Assembly (NCBI RefSeq): GCF_026013415.1
Contig: NZ_JAPDOK010000013.1
Location: 1 to 64,000, forward strand
Length of the DNA: 64,000 nt
Direction: 5' to 3'
From: Sphingomonas caeni
GTDB lineage: Bacteria > Pseudomonadota > Alphaproteobacteria > Sphingomonadales > Sphingomonadaceae
Position numbers and translations under genes: made by a program. Below the pieces are notes generated by a model. It ran no database searches, had not been told where the DNA came from, and worked only from the letters and a program-made list of their open reading frames with translations. Positions 26,006-35,894 of the stretch are shown here, one piece after another (position 1 is the stretch's first letter; every line of letters starts with the position of its first letter).

Positions 26006-27886
26006 CTATCTCAAGCGCTTGAGCAGGATCGCCGCGCCGCCGCCTGGGCTCATCCGGACATGCAGCGTCTGCCGGCGCGTCACCTCGGCCGACGTTCGCC
26101 CGACATCATTGGCCGAAGCACCGTCCTGCCAGATCGTCGCGGCGTATTTTCCATCCCCGAGCATCCGAAGCGGAATGTCGATCTCGCGCCCATCCTCGTT
26201 GGTCATGGCGCCGATATACCAATCCGTCCCCTTGCGCCGGGCAAGGACGACGTGGCTGGTGGGCGTTCCGGTGACGAACCGGGTCTCGTCCCAATCGGTC
26301 GGAACCCCCTCGATGAAGTCGAAGCCGGCGGCGTTTTCATAGGCGTCCGGTGAATCGGCCACCATCTGCAACGGGCTATCATACACCACATATTGCGCCA
26401 GCGCCTGGCCCCTTGTGTGCCGGGTCCGCGGCATGACCTCACGCTGCTCATAGGAGTTCGGCGCGCTGTTGCGGAACCCGCCGGGCGTATAGTCCATGGG
26501 CCCCAGCAGCATTCGGGTATAGGCCAGCTTCACATTGTGTCCGGGCGTCACGCGCCCCCAGGGAAACTTGTTGTACTCGGCGCCCATGACGCCTTCCTGG
26601 GTGATGTAATTGGGATAGGTGCGCGCAAGACCCGCGGGCGGGAAGGCGCCGTGCATGTCGAGCAGCAGATGGCGCTGCGCCGTCGCCCTGGCGAGGCGGA
26701 CATAGAATTCGACCATCTCCTGATCGTCGCGCTCCATGAAATCGACCTTGACGCCCTTGATGCCCCAGCGCCGATAGGTGTCGAGGATCTCGTCCATGCG
26801 CGGCGCGATATGCTGCCAATGGACCCAGAGCAGGAGGCCGACGCCCTTGCTCGATGCGTATGCTACCAGCGCGGGCATATCGATGGCCGGGTCGCTTCGG
26901 GTGATGTCGGTCTTCGGATCCGCGGCGCAGCATGGTCCCGCGTTGAGGGCCCAGCCGGCGTCGATCAGGAAATAGGGGATGTGTGACGCTGCCGCGAAAT
27001 CGATGAAGCGGCGGAACCGCTCCATGGTCGGCCGTTCGCCCACCGTGGGTCCGGACCACCAGTCCCAGGCCGTCTTCCCCGGCTTCACCCATGAGAAATC
27101 GCCCTGGGGCGCCGGGGAAAGGCTCTGGATCAGCGTGGACTCGATCAGGTCGCCCGCACGATCGCCCATCATCACGACCCGCCACGCGCTGTGCAGCCCG
27201 CCGGGCGAGAGAACCGCGACCTCCGGGCGGTCCTTTCGGGGCGTCACCCGCACCTGCAGGCCGCCGCTGACGGGCCTGAAGCTCGATCCGGCGTAACCCT
27301 CGATCCCCGCCTGGGCGAGCGCGAAATGGGTGCGGCCCGACATCGACGCGCAGACAACGGGCACGTCGTAGAGCTTGGCCGCATCGAGCTGCGAGACCTT
27401 CAGCGTCTGGAACGCATTTTCGTGTGAACCCGAATATTCGGTGACCTCGCAGGTCGGGTCGCCCGCGAAGCGGAATCCGGTCGTCTCACCCTTGAGCGCG
27501 ACCGGCGTGCCACCCGGCAGCACATAGCGAAAGGCCACGCCGTCATCATAGGCGCGCAGTTCGATCGTGATGTCGCGCCGGGCGCCCGAAACCTCGCGGA
27601 AGTGGATCGTCGCGCCATTGTACCAATCCCGCGCCCGGGCCGCCTTGGCCGCGGTCAGCGTGAGTTCGCCGCGGTGGCTTTGCCGTCTGACATCGACGAT
27701 CCTCAACCCCGAAAAAGCGCCCCCATCGGCGAGCTCCAGCCCCAAAGGCGCATCCAGCAGAATCCGCTCCCGATTGCGCGTCACCGAATAGCGCGTGCCA
27801 TCGGCGGCGACCGTGATGCCGATGCGCTTGTCGGGCGATGCCAGCGCCACCTGAGACACGGCAAGCGCCGAGGCGAGCAAGATCAT
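26006..27886 (-). CDS. GH97 family glycoside hydrolase, predicted retaining alpha-galactosidase type
   Basis: A 626-residue enzyme with a Sec signal (ILLASALAVSQVALA), an N-terminal beta-sandwich, a TIM barrel and a C-terminal sheet, as in GH97. In the barrel, D382 in GVKVD382FMERDDQ corresponds to the Asp nucleophile of retaining GH97 alpha-galactosidases; inverting SusB-type members lack it. E431 in ITQE431GVMGAEY is a candidate acid/base. The ATG has GAGGGAAAG before it. It is the last gene of the block B operon, 12 bp after GH29, suggesting release of alpha-galactose from side chains. Confidence 0.9.
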   Translation of the reverse strand: MILLASALAVSQVALASPDKRIGITVAADGTRYSVTRNRERILLDAPLGLELADGGAFSGLRIVDVRRQSHRGELTLTAAKAARARDWYNGATIHFREVSGARRDITIELRAYDDGVAFRYVLPGGTPVALKGETTGFRFAGDPTCEVTEYSGSHENAFQTLKVSQLDAAKLYDVPVVCASMSGRTHFALAQAGIEGYAGSSFRPVSGGLQVRVTPRKDRPEVAVLSPGGLHSAWRVVMMGDRAGDLIESTLIQSLSPAPQGDFSWVKPGKTAWDWWSGPTVGERPTMERFRRFIDFAAASHIPYFLIDAGWALNAGPCCAADPKTDITRSDPAIDMPALVAYASSKGVGLLLWVHWQHIAPRMDEILDTYRRWGIKGVKVDFMERDDQEMVEFYVRLARATAQRHLLLDMHGAFPPAGLARTYPNYITQEGVMGAEYNKFPWGRVTPGHNVKLAYTRMLLGPMDYTPGGFRNSAPNSYEQREVMPRTRHTRGQALAQYVVYDSPLQMVADSPDAYENAAGFDFIEGVPTDWDETRFVTGTPTSHVVLARRKGTDWYIGAMTNEDGREIDIPLRMLGDGKYAATIWQDGASANDVGRTSAEVTRRQTLHVRMSPGGGAAILLKRLR

Positions 27887-27898
27887 CTTTCCCTCGTT

Positions 27899-29437
27899 TC
27901 AAAAGGCGATTTTGAAGACGCTGGCGTGGCGCGTCGGCAAGGACGGGGGCAGGTTCACGATCAGCCCGGCGTCGGTCTGGCGGAACGCCAATGGTTTTGG
28001 GATACCCAGCAGATACACCCGCTTGACGGCAGCCGCCTGATGGCCGGCGGACCGGCCCAGCGACGTGATGACGACGCTTTGTGCGGGTTCGCCGAGCGTG
28101 ATGGCGTAGAGCGTCTTTCCGCGCGTGGTGAAGCGAATGTCCTGCGCGGTGTAGGCGACATTTTCCCGGAACGCGCCGCCCGCCACTTCGGTCGGCCCTT
28201 CGCCATGGATCGTCCACGGCCGCGTGCCGTGAATGGCTTCGGAATTGACCTTCATCCAGGCCGCGAGCTCGTCGAGCAGATGCTGGGATTCGGGCGGCAG
28301 GCTGCCGTCCGGATCGAGCACGACGTTGAGCAGCAGATTGCCGTTCTTGCTCACCACGTCCGCAAGCATCGAGATCACGTTCGCCGGCGTCTTGTACGTG
28401 TCGTGATCGTTGAAGAACCAGTCGCCGTTCGAGGTATCGGTCTGCCAGGGCAGCGGGCTGATGCCCTTGAGCACGCCGCGTTCGACATCCTGGACACAGG
28501 CTTCCTTGTGGAATTCGCCCGACTCCATCTCCTTGCAGTTGTAGACCGCCTCGAGCTTTCCGCTGCGCGCAATGCTGCTGTTGTAAAGATGGGCGATCAG
28601 CGACCGGCCGACCTCGCCGAACGGAATCCCGCCGTCCGAATAGAGCAGGTCGGGCTGGTAGCTGTCGATCAGATCGCGGATGCGGTTGAACCAGATCTGA
28701 TGGAATTTCGGATCGGCGGTGTACCAGGTCCGGCCGCTGCCGCGATAGGGCTCGTTGTGCGGCGGATGATAGAGATCGGCATAGGCGGGATTCGCGCCGT
28801 CATAATCGACCCCCATTTCCGGCCAGAACTGGTTGTACAGGTGGCTTGGGTAGAACCAGTTGTGGCTGGCACCCAGATGCTCCGACACGCCGAAGCGCAG
28901 GCCCCGCTTGCGCGCGGCGGCACGCCAGGCGCCGACGATATCGCGCTTGGGGCCCATCGCCGCGGCGTTCCACCGGTGATGCACCGAGTTCCACAGATCG
29001 AAATTGTCGTGATGGCACCCCATGCTGACGAAATATTTGGCGCCCGCCGCCACATATTTGTCCATCAGACTCTCGGGGTCGAACTTGTCGGCCGTCCAGA
29101 GCGGGATGATGTCCTTGTAGCCGGTCTTGGAGGGCTGGCCCCAGGTCTTCACATGATGGTCGTAGTGGGGGTGGCCCGGAACATACATGTTCCGCGCATA
29201 CCAGTCGCCGGAGCGCGCCACGGCCTGCGGGCCCCAATGCGCCCAGATCCCGAATTTGGCGTCGCGAAACCAGTCGGGCGCGCGATATTGTTTCAGCGAT
29301 TCCACATCCGACTGGAAAGGTCCGTCCCTCACCGGCAAAGTATGATCCGGCTCGCCTGCGGAGGCGCTGGCCGCGACCGAATAGCCAAGCGCCGCGAGAA
29401 GAGGCGCCCCCAGAAACTCGCGCTTGCTGATCCTCAC
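27899..29437 (-). CDS. GH29 alpha-L-fucosidase (first of two in the operon)
   Basis: Predicted to hydrolyse alpha-L-fucosides. The protein has 512 residues from GTG 29437, giving the normal signal ISKREFLGAPLLAALG; in-frame starts up to 29464 are possible. The barrel shows the family opening DAKFGIWAHWGPQAV, the SMGCHHDNFDLW segment, and the nucleophile D268 in DLLYSDGGIPFGE. A C-terminal beta domain follows. The segment between GH2 and this gene is short, so they share a transcript. The sequence is clearly different from the other GH29 at 31927-33294, implying different linkage preferences. Confidence 0.9.
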   Translation of the reverse strand: MRISKREFLGAPLLAALGYSVAASASAGEPDHTLPVRDGPFQSDVESLKQYRAPDWFRDAKFGIWAHWGPQAVARSGDWYARNMYVPGHPHYDHHVKTWGQPSKTGYKDIIPLWTADKFDPESLMDKYVAAGAKYFVSMGCHHDNFDLWNSVHHRWNAAAMGPKRDIVGAWRAAARKRGLRFGVSEHLGASHNWFYPSHLYNQFWPEMGVDYDGANPAYADLYHPPHNEPYRGSGRTWYTADPKFHQIWFNRIRDLIDSYQPDLLYSDGGIPFGEVGRSLIAHLYNSSIARSGKLEAVYNCKEMESGEFHKEACVQDVERGVLKGISPLPWQTDTSNGDWFFNDHDTYKTPANVISMLADVVSKNGNLLLNVVLDPDGSLPPESQHLLDELAAWMKVNSEAIHGTRPWTIHGEGPTEVAGGAFRENVAYTAQDIRFTTRGKTLYAITLGEPAQSVVITSLGRSAGHQAAAVKRVYLLGIPKPLAFRQTDAGLIVNLPPSLPTRHASVFKIAF

Positions 29438-29488
29438 CACATTTCCCCTCATCATATCGTCCAAACCGACCCGCGCCGGAGCGCGGAA

Positions 29489-31930
29489 TCAAGAAGTCAG
29501 GTCGAGCCGGACCCGTTGCACGGGCAGTCCTTCGACTTGGACTTCCACGACGATCTGCCCGGCCTGGCCGCCTGCCTGGACCACCGCCACGGCGCGGCCG
29601 TGAAAACTCATGCGATCGCCCGACTGCAGGCTGGATGCGTCTTGCGGGTCGCCATTGCCCATCCCGGCCAGGCGGCCCGCGCCCATCACACGCACCTTGA
29701 TCCGGCGCTCGTCGCGCCGCGCGTAGATTGGCGTGCCCGCGGCATCGGCCAGCTCGACCGTGACATAGGCCAGGTCCTGGCCGTTCGCCGTCAGTTTCCG
29801 GCGATCGACCGTCACCCTGGCGGTGGCCGGGGCGCCCGCCGTGCGCAATTCCCAGCGTCCGGCTTGCTTTCCATCCCTGTAACCGACCGCGACCAGCCGG
29901 CCCGCTCGGTAATCGACCCGATAGGAGGCCTTGTATTCGCTATCGAGACCCGCCGGTTTCCGGCCCAGACTCCGGCCATTGAGGAACAGCTCGACTTCGG
30001 GAAATTCGGAATAGACCACGACCTCGAGCCGCCTTCCCTCCTGGCCGGGCCAAGTCCAGCTCGGGTGAACATCGTCCAGCGACCAGTCGAGGTGCGGCGG
30101 CACGATCGGGAAGAAGTGGCGGTCGGGCAGGTCCGCGGTGCCTTCGGGCTGCCGGACGAACGCCGCGATCGGGGCGATCCCGGTCTTCCACAGGATCTGG
30201 CGGTAATAGGCCGCCGGCCGCTTGCGCCCGGTCGCATCGATCTCGCCGCAATAAGCGAGGTTCCAGGGATAGGGTCCGAGCTTCTGCCAATCCTGGCTAT
30301 AGCCCATCCACCCGATCCCCGCCTCGCCGAGATAATCCACCGCGGTCCATACGAAGTCGCCAATGACCCACGGCTTGGTCTCGACCTCCCGCCAATAGGG
30401 AAACGCGTCCTTCGGCAAGGATTCGGCCGTGTACATCGGCTTGTCCGGCAGCTTCTCATGATCCTTGCTGAACAGCTCGGCGTGATAATTATAGGCAGGC
30501 ACGTCCAGCACCGCGGCCTGGTTGGTGCTCAGCGGCACGTCGTTGTTGATGGCCTGGGTGACCGGGCGCGTGGGATCCAGCGCGTGCACGCGTGCGGCCA
30601 GGCGTTTGGCGGTTTCGATACCCTGCGGCGTACCCGTTTCGGGGATTTCGTTGCCGATGCTCCAGAACAGCACGCTCGGATGATTGCGCCCGCTGATCAC
30701 CAGGCTGTCGATATCCTGTGCCCAATTGTCGGCGAAGAAGCGCGCATAGTCTTGCGGCCGCTTGCTCCTGTTCCAGGCGTCGAAGGCCTCGTCGATGACG
30801 AGCATGCCCAGTTCGTCGGCCGCATCGAGCGTCGCCTGGCTGGCGGGATTATGGGCGTTGCGGATGGCATTGTATCCGGCCGCCTTCATCAGCGCGACCT
30901 TGCGGGCATCGGCAGCCGGCACCCCGGCGGCGCCGAGCATGTAATTGTCGTGGTGGATGTTCCCGCCGCGCAGCTTCACCGGCTTGCCGTTGATGCGCAG
31001 GCCGTGCTGCGCGTCGAGCGTGATGGTGCGGACGCCGATCCGGATGCGGCGGGTGTCGACGACCGCTTTCCCCAGACGCACTTCCTGCACCAGCGTGTAG
31101 AGATTGGGCGCATCGGGCGACCAGAGCGCGGGGCGCTTGATCTCGAGCGACTGTACGCCCTCGGCGCGCGCGCCCGGCTCGATCGACCGCGTCTCGCGGG
31201 CCTCGGCCACGGTCTTGCCCGTTGGGGAGATCAGGCGGGAAACCAGTTCGATGGTTTGCCGCTTCGTTGAGCGGTTATTGACCGCGGCGCTGACCGAAAC
31301 CAGGCCGCGCGCCTCGGTTGCGACGGGCGTGGTGACGAACAGGCTGTCGCGATCCACATGGACGCGATCGAGGATCTCGAGGCTGACCGGGCGGATGAGC
31401 CCCGATCCGGCATACCATCGCGACGAGGGATCGGCGTGATTGGCACGGACGACGACGACATTGTCCCCGGCGCGCACCTTGCCCGTCAGATCGAGCGAGA
31501 AGGCGGTATAGCCATAGCGGTGGCGCGTCAGATGCTCGCCGTTGAGCCAGATGTCGGCGTCCATATAGACGGCTTCGAAAGTCAGCCGGACGACGCGGGC
31601 CGCCTCGGCGGCGGTCAGGTTGAGGTGGCGGCGGTACCAGCCGAGCCCGCCTGGCAGATAGCCCGAGTCCTGGCCCGCCACGGCCCCCGGATCGAAGGGC
31701 GGTCGGCCGTCGGGCCGGTCCATGATCGACCAGTCGTGCGGCACGACGACCTGCTGCCAGCCATGATCGTCAAAGCCGGCCCGCTCGGCGCCGGGGACAT
31801 CGCCGGGCTCGAACCGCCAGTCGCGGGACAGCTCGGTCCGCTGCGCGCCGGCGGGCGCCATGATCGCGGCGGCGAGCAGCACGCCGAGCGCGAGCTTGCC
31901 CAGCAGGCGAGACCCGGCCTGCCGTTTCAC
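29489..31930 (-). CDS. GH2 family glycoside hydrolase (beta-galactosidase-like)
   Basis: An 813-residue GH2 enzyme with a signal peptide (GKLALGVLLAAAIMAPAGA), sugar-binding and Ig-like domains, and a TIM barrel. The acid/base is E428 in FWSIGNE428IPETG and the nucleophile is E503 in YTAE503SLPKD. After the barrel come further beta domains of the kind found in beta-galactosidases. The GTG at 31930 overlaps the stop of the upstream GH29 by 4 bp (GTGA), which fixes the start. The exact substrate (beta-galactoside or another beta-glycoside) is not readable from sequence. Confidence 0.9.
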   Translation of the reverse strand: MKRQAGSRLLGKLALGVLLAAAIMAPAGAQRTELSRDWRFEPGDVPGAERAGFDDHGWQQVVVPHDWSIMDRPDGRPPFDPGAVAGQDSGYLPGGLGWYRRHLNLTAAEAARVVRLTFEAVYMDADIWLNGEHLTRHRYGYTAFSLDLTGKVRAGDNVVVVRANHADPSSRWYAGSGLIRPVSLEILDRVHVDRDSLFVTTPVATEARGLVSVSAAVNNRSTKRQTIELVSRLISPTGKTVAEARETRSIEPGARAEGVQSLEIKRPALWSPDAPNLYTLVQEVRLGKAVVDTRRIRIGVRTITLDAQHGLRINGKPVKLRGGNIHHDNYMLGAAGVPAADARKVALMKAAGYNAIRNAHNPASQATLDAADELGMLVIDEAFDAWNRSKRPQDYARFFADNWAQDIDSLVISGRNHPSVLFWSIGNEIPETGTPQGIETAKRLAARVHALDPTRPVTQAINNDVPLSTNQAAVLDVPAYNYHAELFSKDHEKLPDKPMYTAESLPKDAFPYWREVETKPWVIGDFVWTAVDYLGEAGIGWMGYSQDWQKLGPYPWNLAYCGEIDATGRKRPAAYYRQILWKTGIAPIAAFVRQPEGTADLPDRHFFPIVPPHLDWSLDDVHPSWTWPGQEGRRLEVVVYSEFPEVELFLNGRSLGRKPAGLDSEYKASYRVDYRAGRLVAVGYRDGKQAGRWELRTAGAPATARVTVDRRKLTANGQDLAYVTVELADAAGTPIYARRDERRIKVRVMGAGRLAGMGNGDPQDASSLQSGDRMSFHGRAVAVVQAGGQAGQIVVEVQVEGLPVQRVRLDLTS

Positions 31931-33294
31931 GATCCGGCCCGCCGGATCTCGAGGATCGTCACCGGCGCCTGGTTCGGATGCGCGGGGGCGGAAATCCGGA
32001 TTCCGCCCGGCTGCGGCTGCCACGACACCCGCGCGCCCGACATATCCCGGATCGACGCGATCCTGCCTTCAAGCGGCAGCGACAAGCCGCCCTCGGGCCA
32101 GCGCAGCACATGCACGAACACGCTGCGGCCCTTTTGGGTGGTGCCGTAGACGCCATCCACCGGCTGCAGCGGACCCGGGCGGGTGCCGTAGACCGCGCGC
32201 CCATTCTGCCGGAGCCAGGCCCCCACCGCACGCAGCGTCGCAACCTGCTTGGGCGGTATCACGCCGTCGGGATCGGGCGACATGTTGGCGAGGACATTGC
32301 CGTTGCGGACCACGGCGTTGACGATCAGCACGATGACGTCGTCGGCGCTCATTGCATTGTCGCCGGGGGTGAAGCCCCAGGCCGCGGGATTGAGCGAGAA
32401 GGTCTTTTCCCACGGGCGCGCGCGGATCGGCCCGGTGATCGGCGCCGGCCCCTCGGCAATGTCGAAATCGCCCTGCCAGCCCGATCGGGGGTTGATCACG
32501 ATCTTGGGCTGATAGCTGCGGACCATGCGGTTGAGCCGGTCCGATTCCCAGAACCATGCCGCGTCGGCATCGGTCCCCTGATGCGCCAGCCAGCCGCCAT
32601 CCCACCACAGGATGTCGATCTTGCCATAGTTGCGCATCAGCTCCTCGACCTGGCCCCAGGTCTGCTGCTTGAGCAGGCGCGCATTGTCCGGCAGCTCTTT
32701 CGGGCGGAAATAGGCCGGGAAGCGCCAATCGAGCGGCGAGTAATAGAGCCCGACCCTGAGGCCCTTGCGCCGCACCGCGGTGACGAAGGGCGCGATCAGG
32801 TCGCGCCCGGCGGCCGAGTGCATCGAATCGAAATGGCCATAGCTCGACGGGCTGTCGAACAGCGAGAAGCCGTCATGATGCCGCGCGGTCATCACCATGT
32901 AGCGCGCGCCGGCATCGCCCGCGAGCGCCGCCCATTGGTCCGGATCATAGTGGCGCGGCCGAAAGAGCGCGGCGAGCTTGGCATATTCCTCGGCGGGCAC
33001 ATGATCGGCGAACATGTGCCATTCGCCGCGCCCCGGAATGGCGTAGAGCCCCCAATGGATGAAGATGCCGAACTTGGCGTCGCGCCACCACGCCATGTCC
33101 TTGTCGGGCAGCAGCAGATCGGGCGCGAGCGCCGGGTCGCCCCCCGAAACCTTGTTGGCCGAACGCTGCTCGTCGGTCAGGATCTGCGCGCTGGACACCA
33201 TCGGCGCCAGCAGCAGCGCGAGTGCCGCAACCCCCAGCCAGCGGACAAGGGGCGCTGCGGCCCGCCGCGCGGTAACGCTCCGTTCCCGGCTCAT
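31927..33294 (-). CDS. GH29 alpha-L-fucosidase (second of two in the operon)
   Basis: A 455-residue GH29 enzyme. It has an N-terminal hydrophobic signal (LGVAALALLLAPMVSSA), then DAKFGIFIHWGLYAIPGRGEW, YMVMTARHHDGFSLFDS and the nucleophile D232 in IDILWWDGGWL. The start is set at Met 33294 because the upstream in-frame stretch has no family similarity. Its stop overlaps the GTG start of GH2, so the two enzymes are probably translationally coupled. It differs strongly from the other GH29 in this operon. Likely substrates are terminal alpha-L-fucosyl groups on hemicellulose or glycoprotein side chains. Confidence 0.9.
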   Translation of the reverse strand: MSRERSVTARRAAAPLVRWLGVAALALLLAPMVSSAQILTDEQRSANKVSGGDPALAPDLLLPDKDMAWWRDAKFGIFIHWGLYAIPGRGEWHMFADHVPAEEYAKLAALFRPRHYDPDQWAALAGDAGARYMVMTARHHDGFSLFDSPSSYGHFDSMHSAAGRDLIAPFVTAVRRKGLRVGLYYSPLDWRFPAYFRPKELPDNARLLKQQTWGQVEELMRNYGKIDILWWDGGWLAHQGTDADAAWFWESDRLNRMVRSYQPKIVINPRSGWQGDFDIAEGPAPITGPIRARPWEKTFSLNPAAWGFTPGDNAMSADDVIVLIVNAVVRNGNVLANMSPDPDGVIPPKQVATLRAVGAWLRQNGRAVYGTRPGPLQPVDGVYGTTQKGRSVFVHVLRWPEGGLSLPLEGRIASIRDMSGARVSWQPQPGGIRISAPAHPNQAPVTILEIRRAGS

Positions 33295-33358
33295 TTGGCC
33301 GGGTCCACGATGGCCTCCATCCGGTCCGGGCAAGCTTGAACCCCCATAGGCTGCGGGA

Positions 33359-35680
33359 TCATTGCGCAGGCAGCCGGAGCAGTGCCGCGGCGTTCTGGTC
33401 GCCGGGCAGTTTTCCGGAAGCCGTGAGGCGCTTCGCCGCATCGTCCCAGCGCAGCGTCACGCGCGTGCCGCCGCCCTTGCGATAGGCGTTGGTCACGCCG
33501 TCATCGTCGTAGAGCGTGAAGCTCGCGTCGCGGCCCGGATAGACGCGGATCGCCTCGAGCGGCTGACGCGCCGACGTGTTCGGCACCTGCACGCCCATCG
33601 GCACGATCGAGCCGGCACGAACGAAGAGCGGGATCCGGTCGATCGGTGCGGCAGCCTCGATCGTCTGGCCGCCCGTATATTTGCGGTCGGTCCAGTAATC
33701 GTACCAGTCGCTGCCGGCGGGCAGATAGACGCTGCGGCTGGTCGCGCCCTGCTCGGTCACCGGCGCGACGAGGAAGGCCGGCCCGAACATGTACTGATCG
33801 CCGATCGTCGCGGCCCTCGGATCGTCGGGGAAGTCCATGAACAGCGCCCGCATGAACGGCGCGCCGGTTTCATAGGTGTGGTACCCCAGCGAATAGAGAT
33901 AGGGGATCAGCGCGTAACGCAGCCGCAGCGTCTGCGCGAGCAGCGGCTCGGCCGCCTTGCCATATTCCCAGATCGCCAGACTGCCCGGGCGCTGGCCGTG
34001 GATGCGGAGCGTGGGCGTCAGCGCGTTATACTGGAACCAGCGGACGAACAGCTCGGGATAGTCGGTATAGTCGGGGCTCATCGCGGTCGCGCCGGCCGGA
34101 TCGACCAGCACCGGATGCTGGGCCTTGGGCCCCTGCGGCCATTGCCAGCCGCCGGTGTCGCTGCTCCAATAGGCGATGCCGCTGGCGGTGAAATTGAGCC
34201 CGGTCGGCACCTGGCGCTTCAGCGCCTCCCACGATCCGTGCACGTCGGACGACCAGAAGATCGCGCCGGTGCGCTGGGAGCCCAGATAAGCGGCGCGCGC
34301 GAGGATCATGTTGCGCATGTCGGGACGGTCGCGGGCGCTGCCTTCCGCGACACCGCTGGTGTGCACCAGCGGAAACAGGTTGTGATAGCGGTCGCCCGAG
34401 CCGATCGAATAGAAATAGCCGTCGGGGACGAGATCGGGCTCGGTTTCGTCGAGCCAGAACCAGTCGAACCCTTCGCTCGCGATATTGTCGCGGATCTTGC
34501 CCCAGAACCAGGCGCGGGCTTCGGGATTGGTGCTGTCGATCAGCGCCCCCGCCCGGTCCGAGCGGACTTCCAGCCCATCGACAGGATTTCCGTCGGCATC
34601 CTTGAGCAGCCAGCCCTTGGCGGCGAGGAAATTATAATAGCGGGACTCGCGCTCGTAGCGCGGCCAGACGCTGATGATCGAATGCATGCCCCAGGCATGA
34701 AGCTGGCGGTTCATGCCCGCGGGATCGGGAAAGGCGCTGCGATCGATATCCATCTGGCCCATCCGCGTCCAGTGGAACCAGTCGAGCACCATTACGTCGA
34801 TCGGATAGCCGCGGCTGCGATACCCTTCCGCGACGCCCATCAGCTCGCTTTGGCTCTCGTAGCGGGCCTTGCTCTGGATCAGGCCGAACACGGCCTTGGG
34901 CGGCAGCGGAGTCTCGCCGGTCAGCCGGGCATAGCCGGCATAGATCTCGTCCGCCGTCGCGCCGGTGATGACGAAGAAGGAGACGCGCTCGCCAACCTGC
35001 GACTGGAAGCTCGTCACGCGGTTCATGCCCGGCGTAACGGTGGTCGCCGAGGGGTTGTCCCAGACGATGCCATAGCCCTTGTTGGTGATGAGGAAGGGCA
35101 CGCAGACCTGTTCGCCGGCGGGCGCATCGTAATAGTGGCGGCAATCGATCGTGCGGCCGCGCAGATCGAGGATGCCTTCCTGATTCTGCCCCAGCCCGTA
35201 ATAATGGGTGTCCGGCGTATCGGCGAAGGTCGCGCCGACGCGGAAGGTCCGCTCGCCGTTCACGCGCTGCGGGGCCATTTCCCAGCCCAGCATCTGGGTG
35301 ACCTCACGCCCGTCGGCGCGGGCGATCCCGATCGAGACCGGCGGAAGCGAGGGCGCGAAATAATGCTGCCCCTGCGTGGGCCGCTGGGGCCAGGGCTGCG
35401 GCTTGACGGTGACTGACAGCGTTGTCGAGCTATAGACATCGCCAGTGGCGTCCGCGCGATGCGTCCAGCCTGTGAGATTGGGCTTCGCGCTGATGCCATA
35501 GCCGGCCCCCGACGCGATCTCGTTCGGATCGAGCGCGATCGTCACGCGAACGATGTTCGGGGCGTAGGGCTCGACGGCGACGATGCTGCCGTTGCGCTGG
35601 ACCGTGCCGGGCAATTGCGCGGCAGCGGGTGAGACCGACAGCAAAGCGGCGATCGCGAACAACATCTTCCGGAAATTCAT
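33359..35680 (-). CDS. GH31 family alpha-glycosidase (alpha-xylosidase/alpha-glucosidase-like)
   Basis: A 773-residue GH31 enzyme with a Sec signal (MLFAIAALLSVSPAAA). The nucleophile is D411 in WFWLD411ETEPDL and the acid/base is D479 in FWSSD479VHGSW. The N-terminal sandwich and the C-terminal sandwich with LPAGSDWYDYWT are as in the family. Start MNFRKM at 35680 is chosen because it opens the signal peptide. It heads the enzyme part of block B. The substrate could be alpha-xylosides of xyloglucan; the neighbours support side-chain trimming but do not prove it. Confidence 0.9.
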   Translation of the reverse strand: MNFRKMLFAIAALLSVSPAAAQLPGTVQRNGSIVAVEPYAPNIVRVTIALDPNEIASGAGYGISAKPNLTGWTHRADATGDVYSSTTLSVTVKPQPWPQRPTQGQHYFAPSLPPVSIGIARADGREVTQMLGWEMAPQRVNGERTFRVGATFADTPDTHYYGLGQNQEGILDLRGRTIDCRHYYDAPAGEQVCVPFLITNKGYGIVWDNPSATTVTPGMNRVTSFQSQVGERVSFFVITGATADEIYAGYARLTGETPLPPKAVFGLIQSKARYESQSELMGVAEGYRSRGYPIDVMVLDWFHWTRMGQMDIDRSAFPDPAGMNRQLHAWGMHSIISVWPRYERESRYYNFLAAKGWLLKDADGNPVDGLEVRSDRAGALIDSTNPEARAWFWGKIRDNIASEGFDWFWLDETEPDLVPDGYFYSIGSGDRYHNLFPLVHTSGVAEGSARDRPDMRNMILARAAYLGSQRTGAIFWSSDVHGSWEALKRQVPTGLNFTASGIAYWSSDTGGWQWPQGPKAQHPVLVDPAGATAMSPDYTDYPELFVRWFQYNALTPTLRIHGQRPGSLAIWEYGKAAEPLLAQTLRLRYALIPYLYSLGYHTYETGAPFMRALFMDFPDDPRAATIGDQYMFGPAFLVAPVTEQGATSRSVYLPAGSDWYDYWTDRKYTGGQTIEAAAPIDRIPLFVRAGSIVPMGVQVPNTSARQPLEAIRVYPGRDASFTLYDDDGVTNAYRKGGGTRVTLRWDDAAKRLTASGKLPGDQNAAALLRLPAQ

Positions 35681-35894
35681 CAAACCACCCTCTCGCCTAT
35701 GTTCTTGAGCGCCCGTTCGCCGCGCTCTTGTCGGGGCCGCTATCATGGCCGCATGCGCTGTTCCACGAAAAAGGATTACTAATTGTATTTTCACTGATGG
35801 CAATAATTTTTCGCTACTGAACATTGCCGGAACGCACCGGACCGGCACGAGTCAGACACTTGGGCGGACGGCGCAGGCTGCCTTCGCGCCGGGA

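Noticed and set aside
26010..26023. Palindrome CTCAAGCGCTTGAG at the end of GH97
   Set aside because: It lies in coding sequence (C-terminal LLKRLR) and has no T-run, so it cannot be called a terminator or operator with confidence.
27602..31270. Very long + strand frame opposite the GH97/GH29/GH2 genes
   Set aside because: It has no signal peptide or family motif and an abnormal residue composition; the - strand genes show catalytic residues in all three enzymes.
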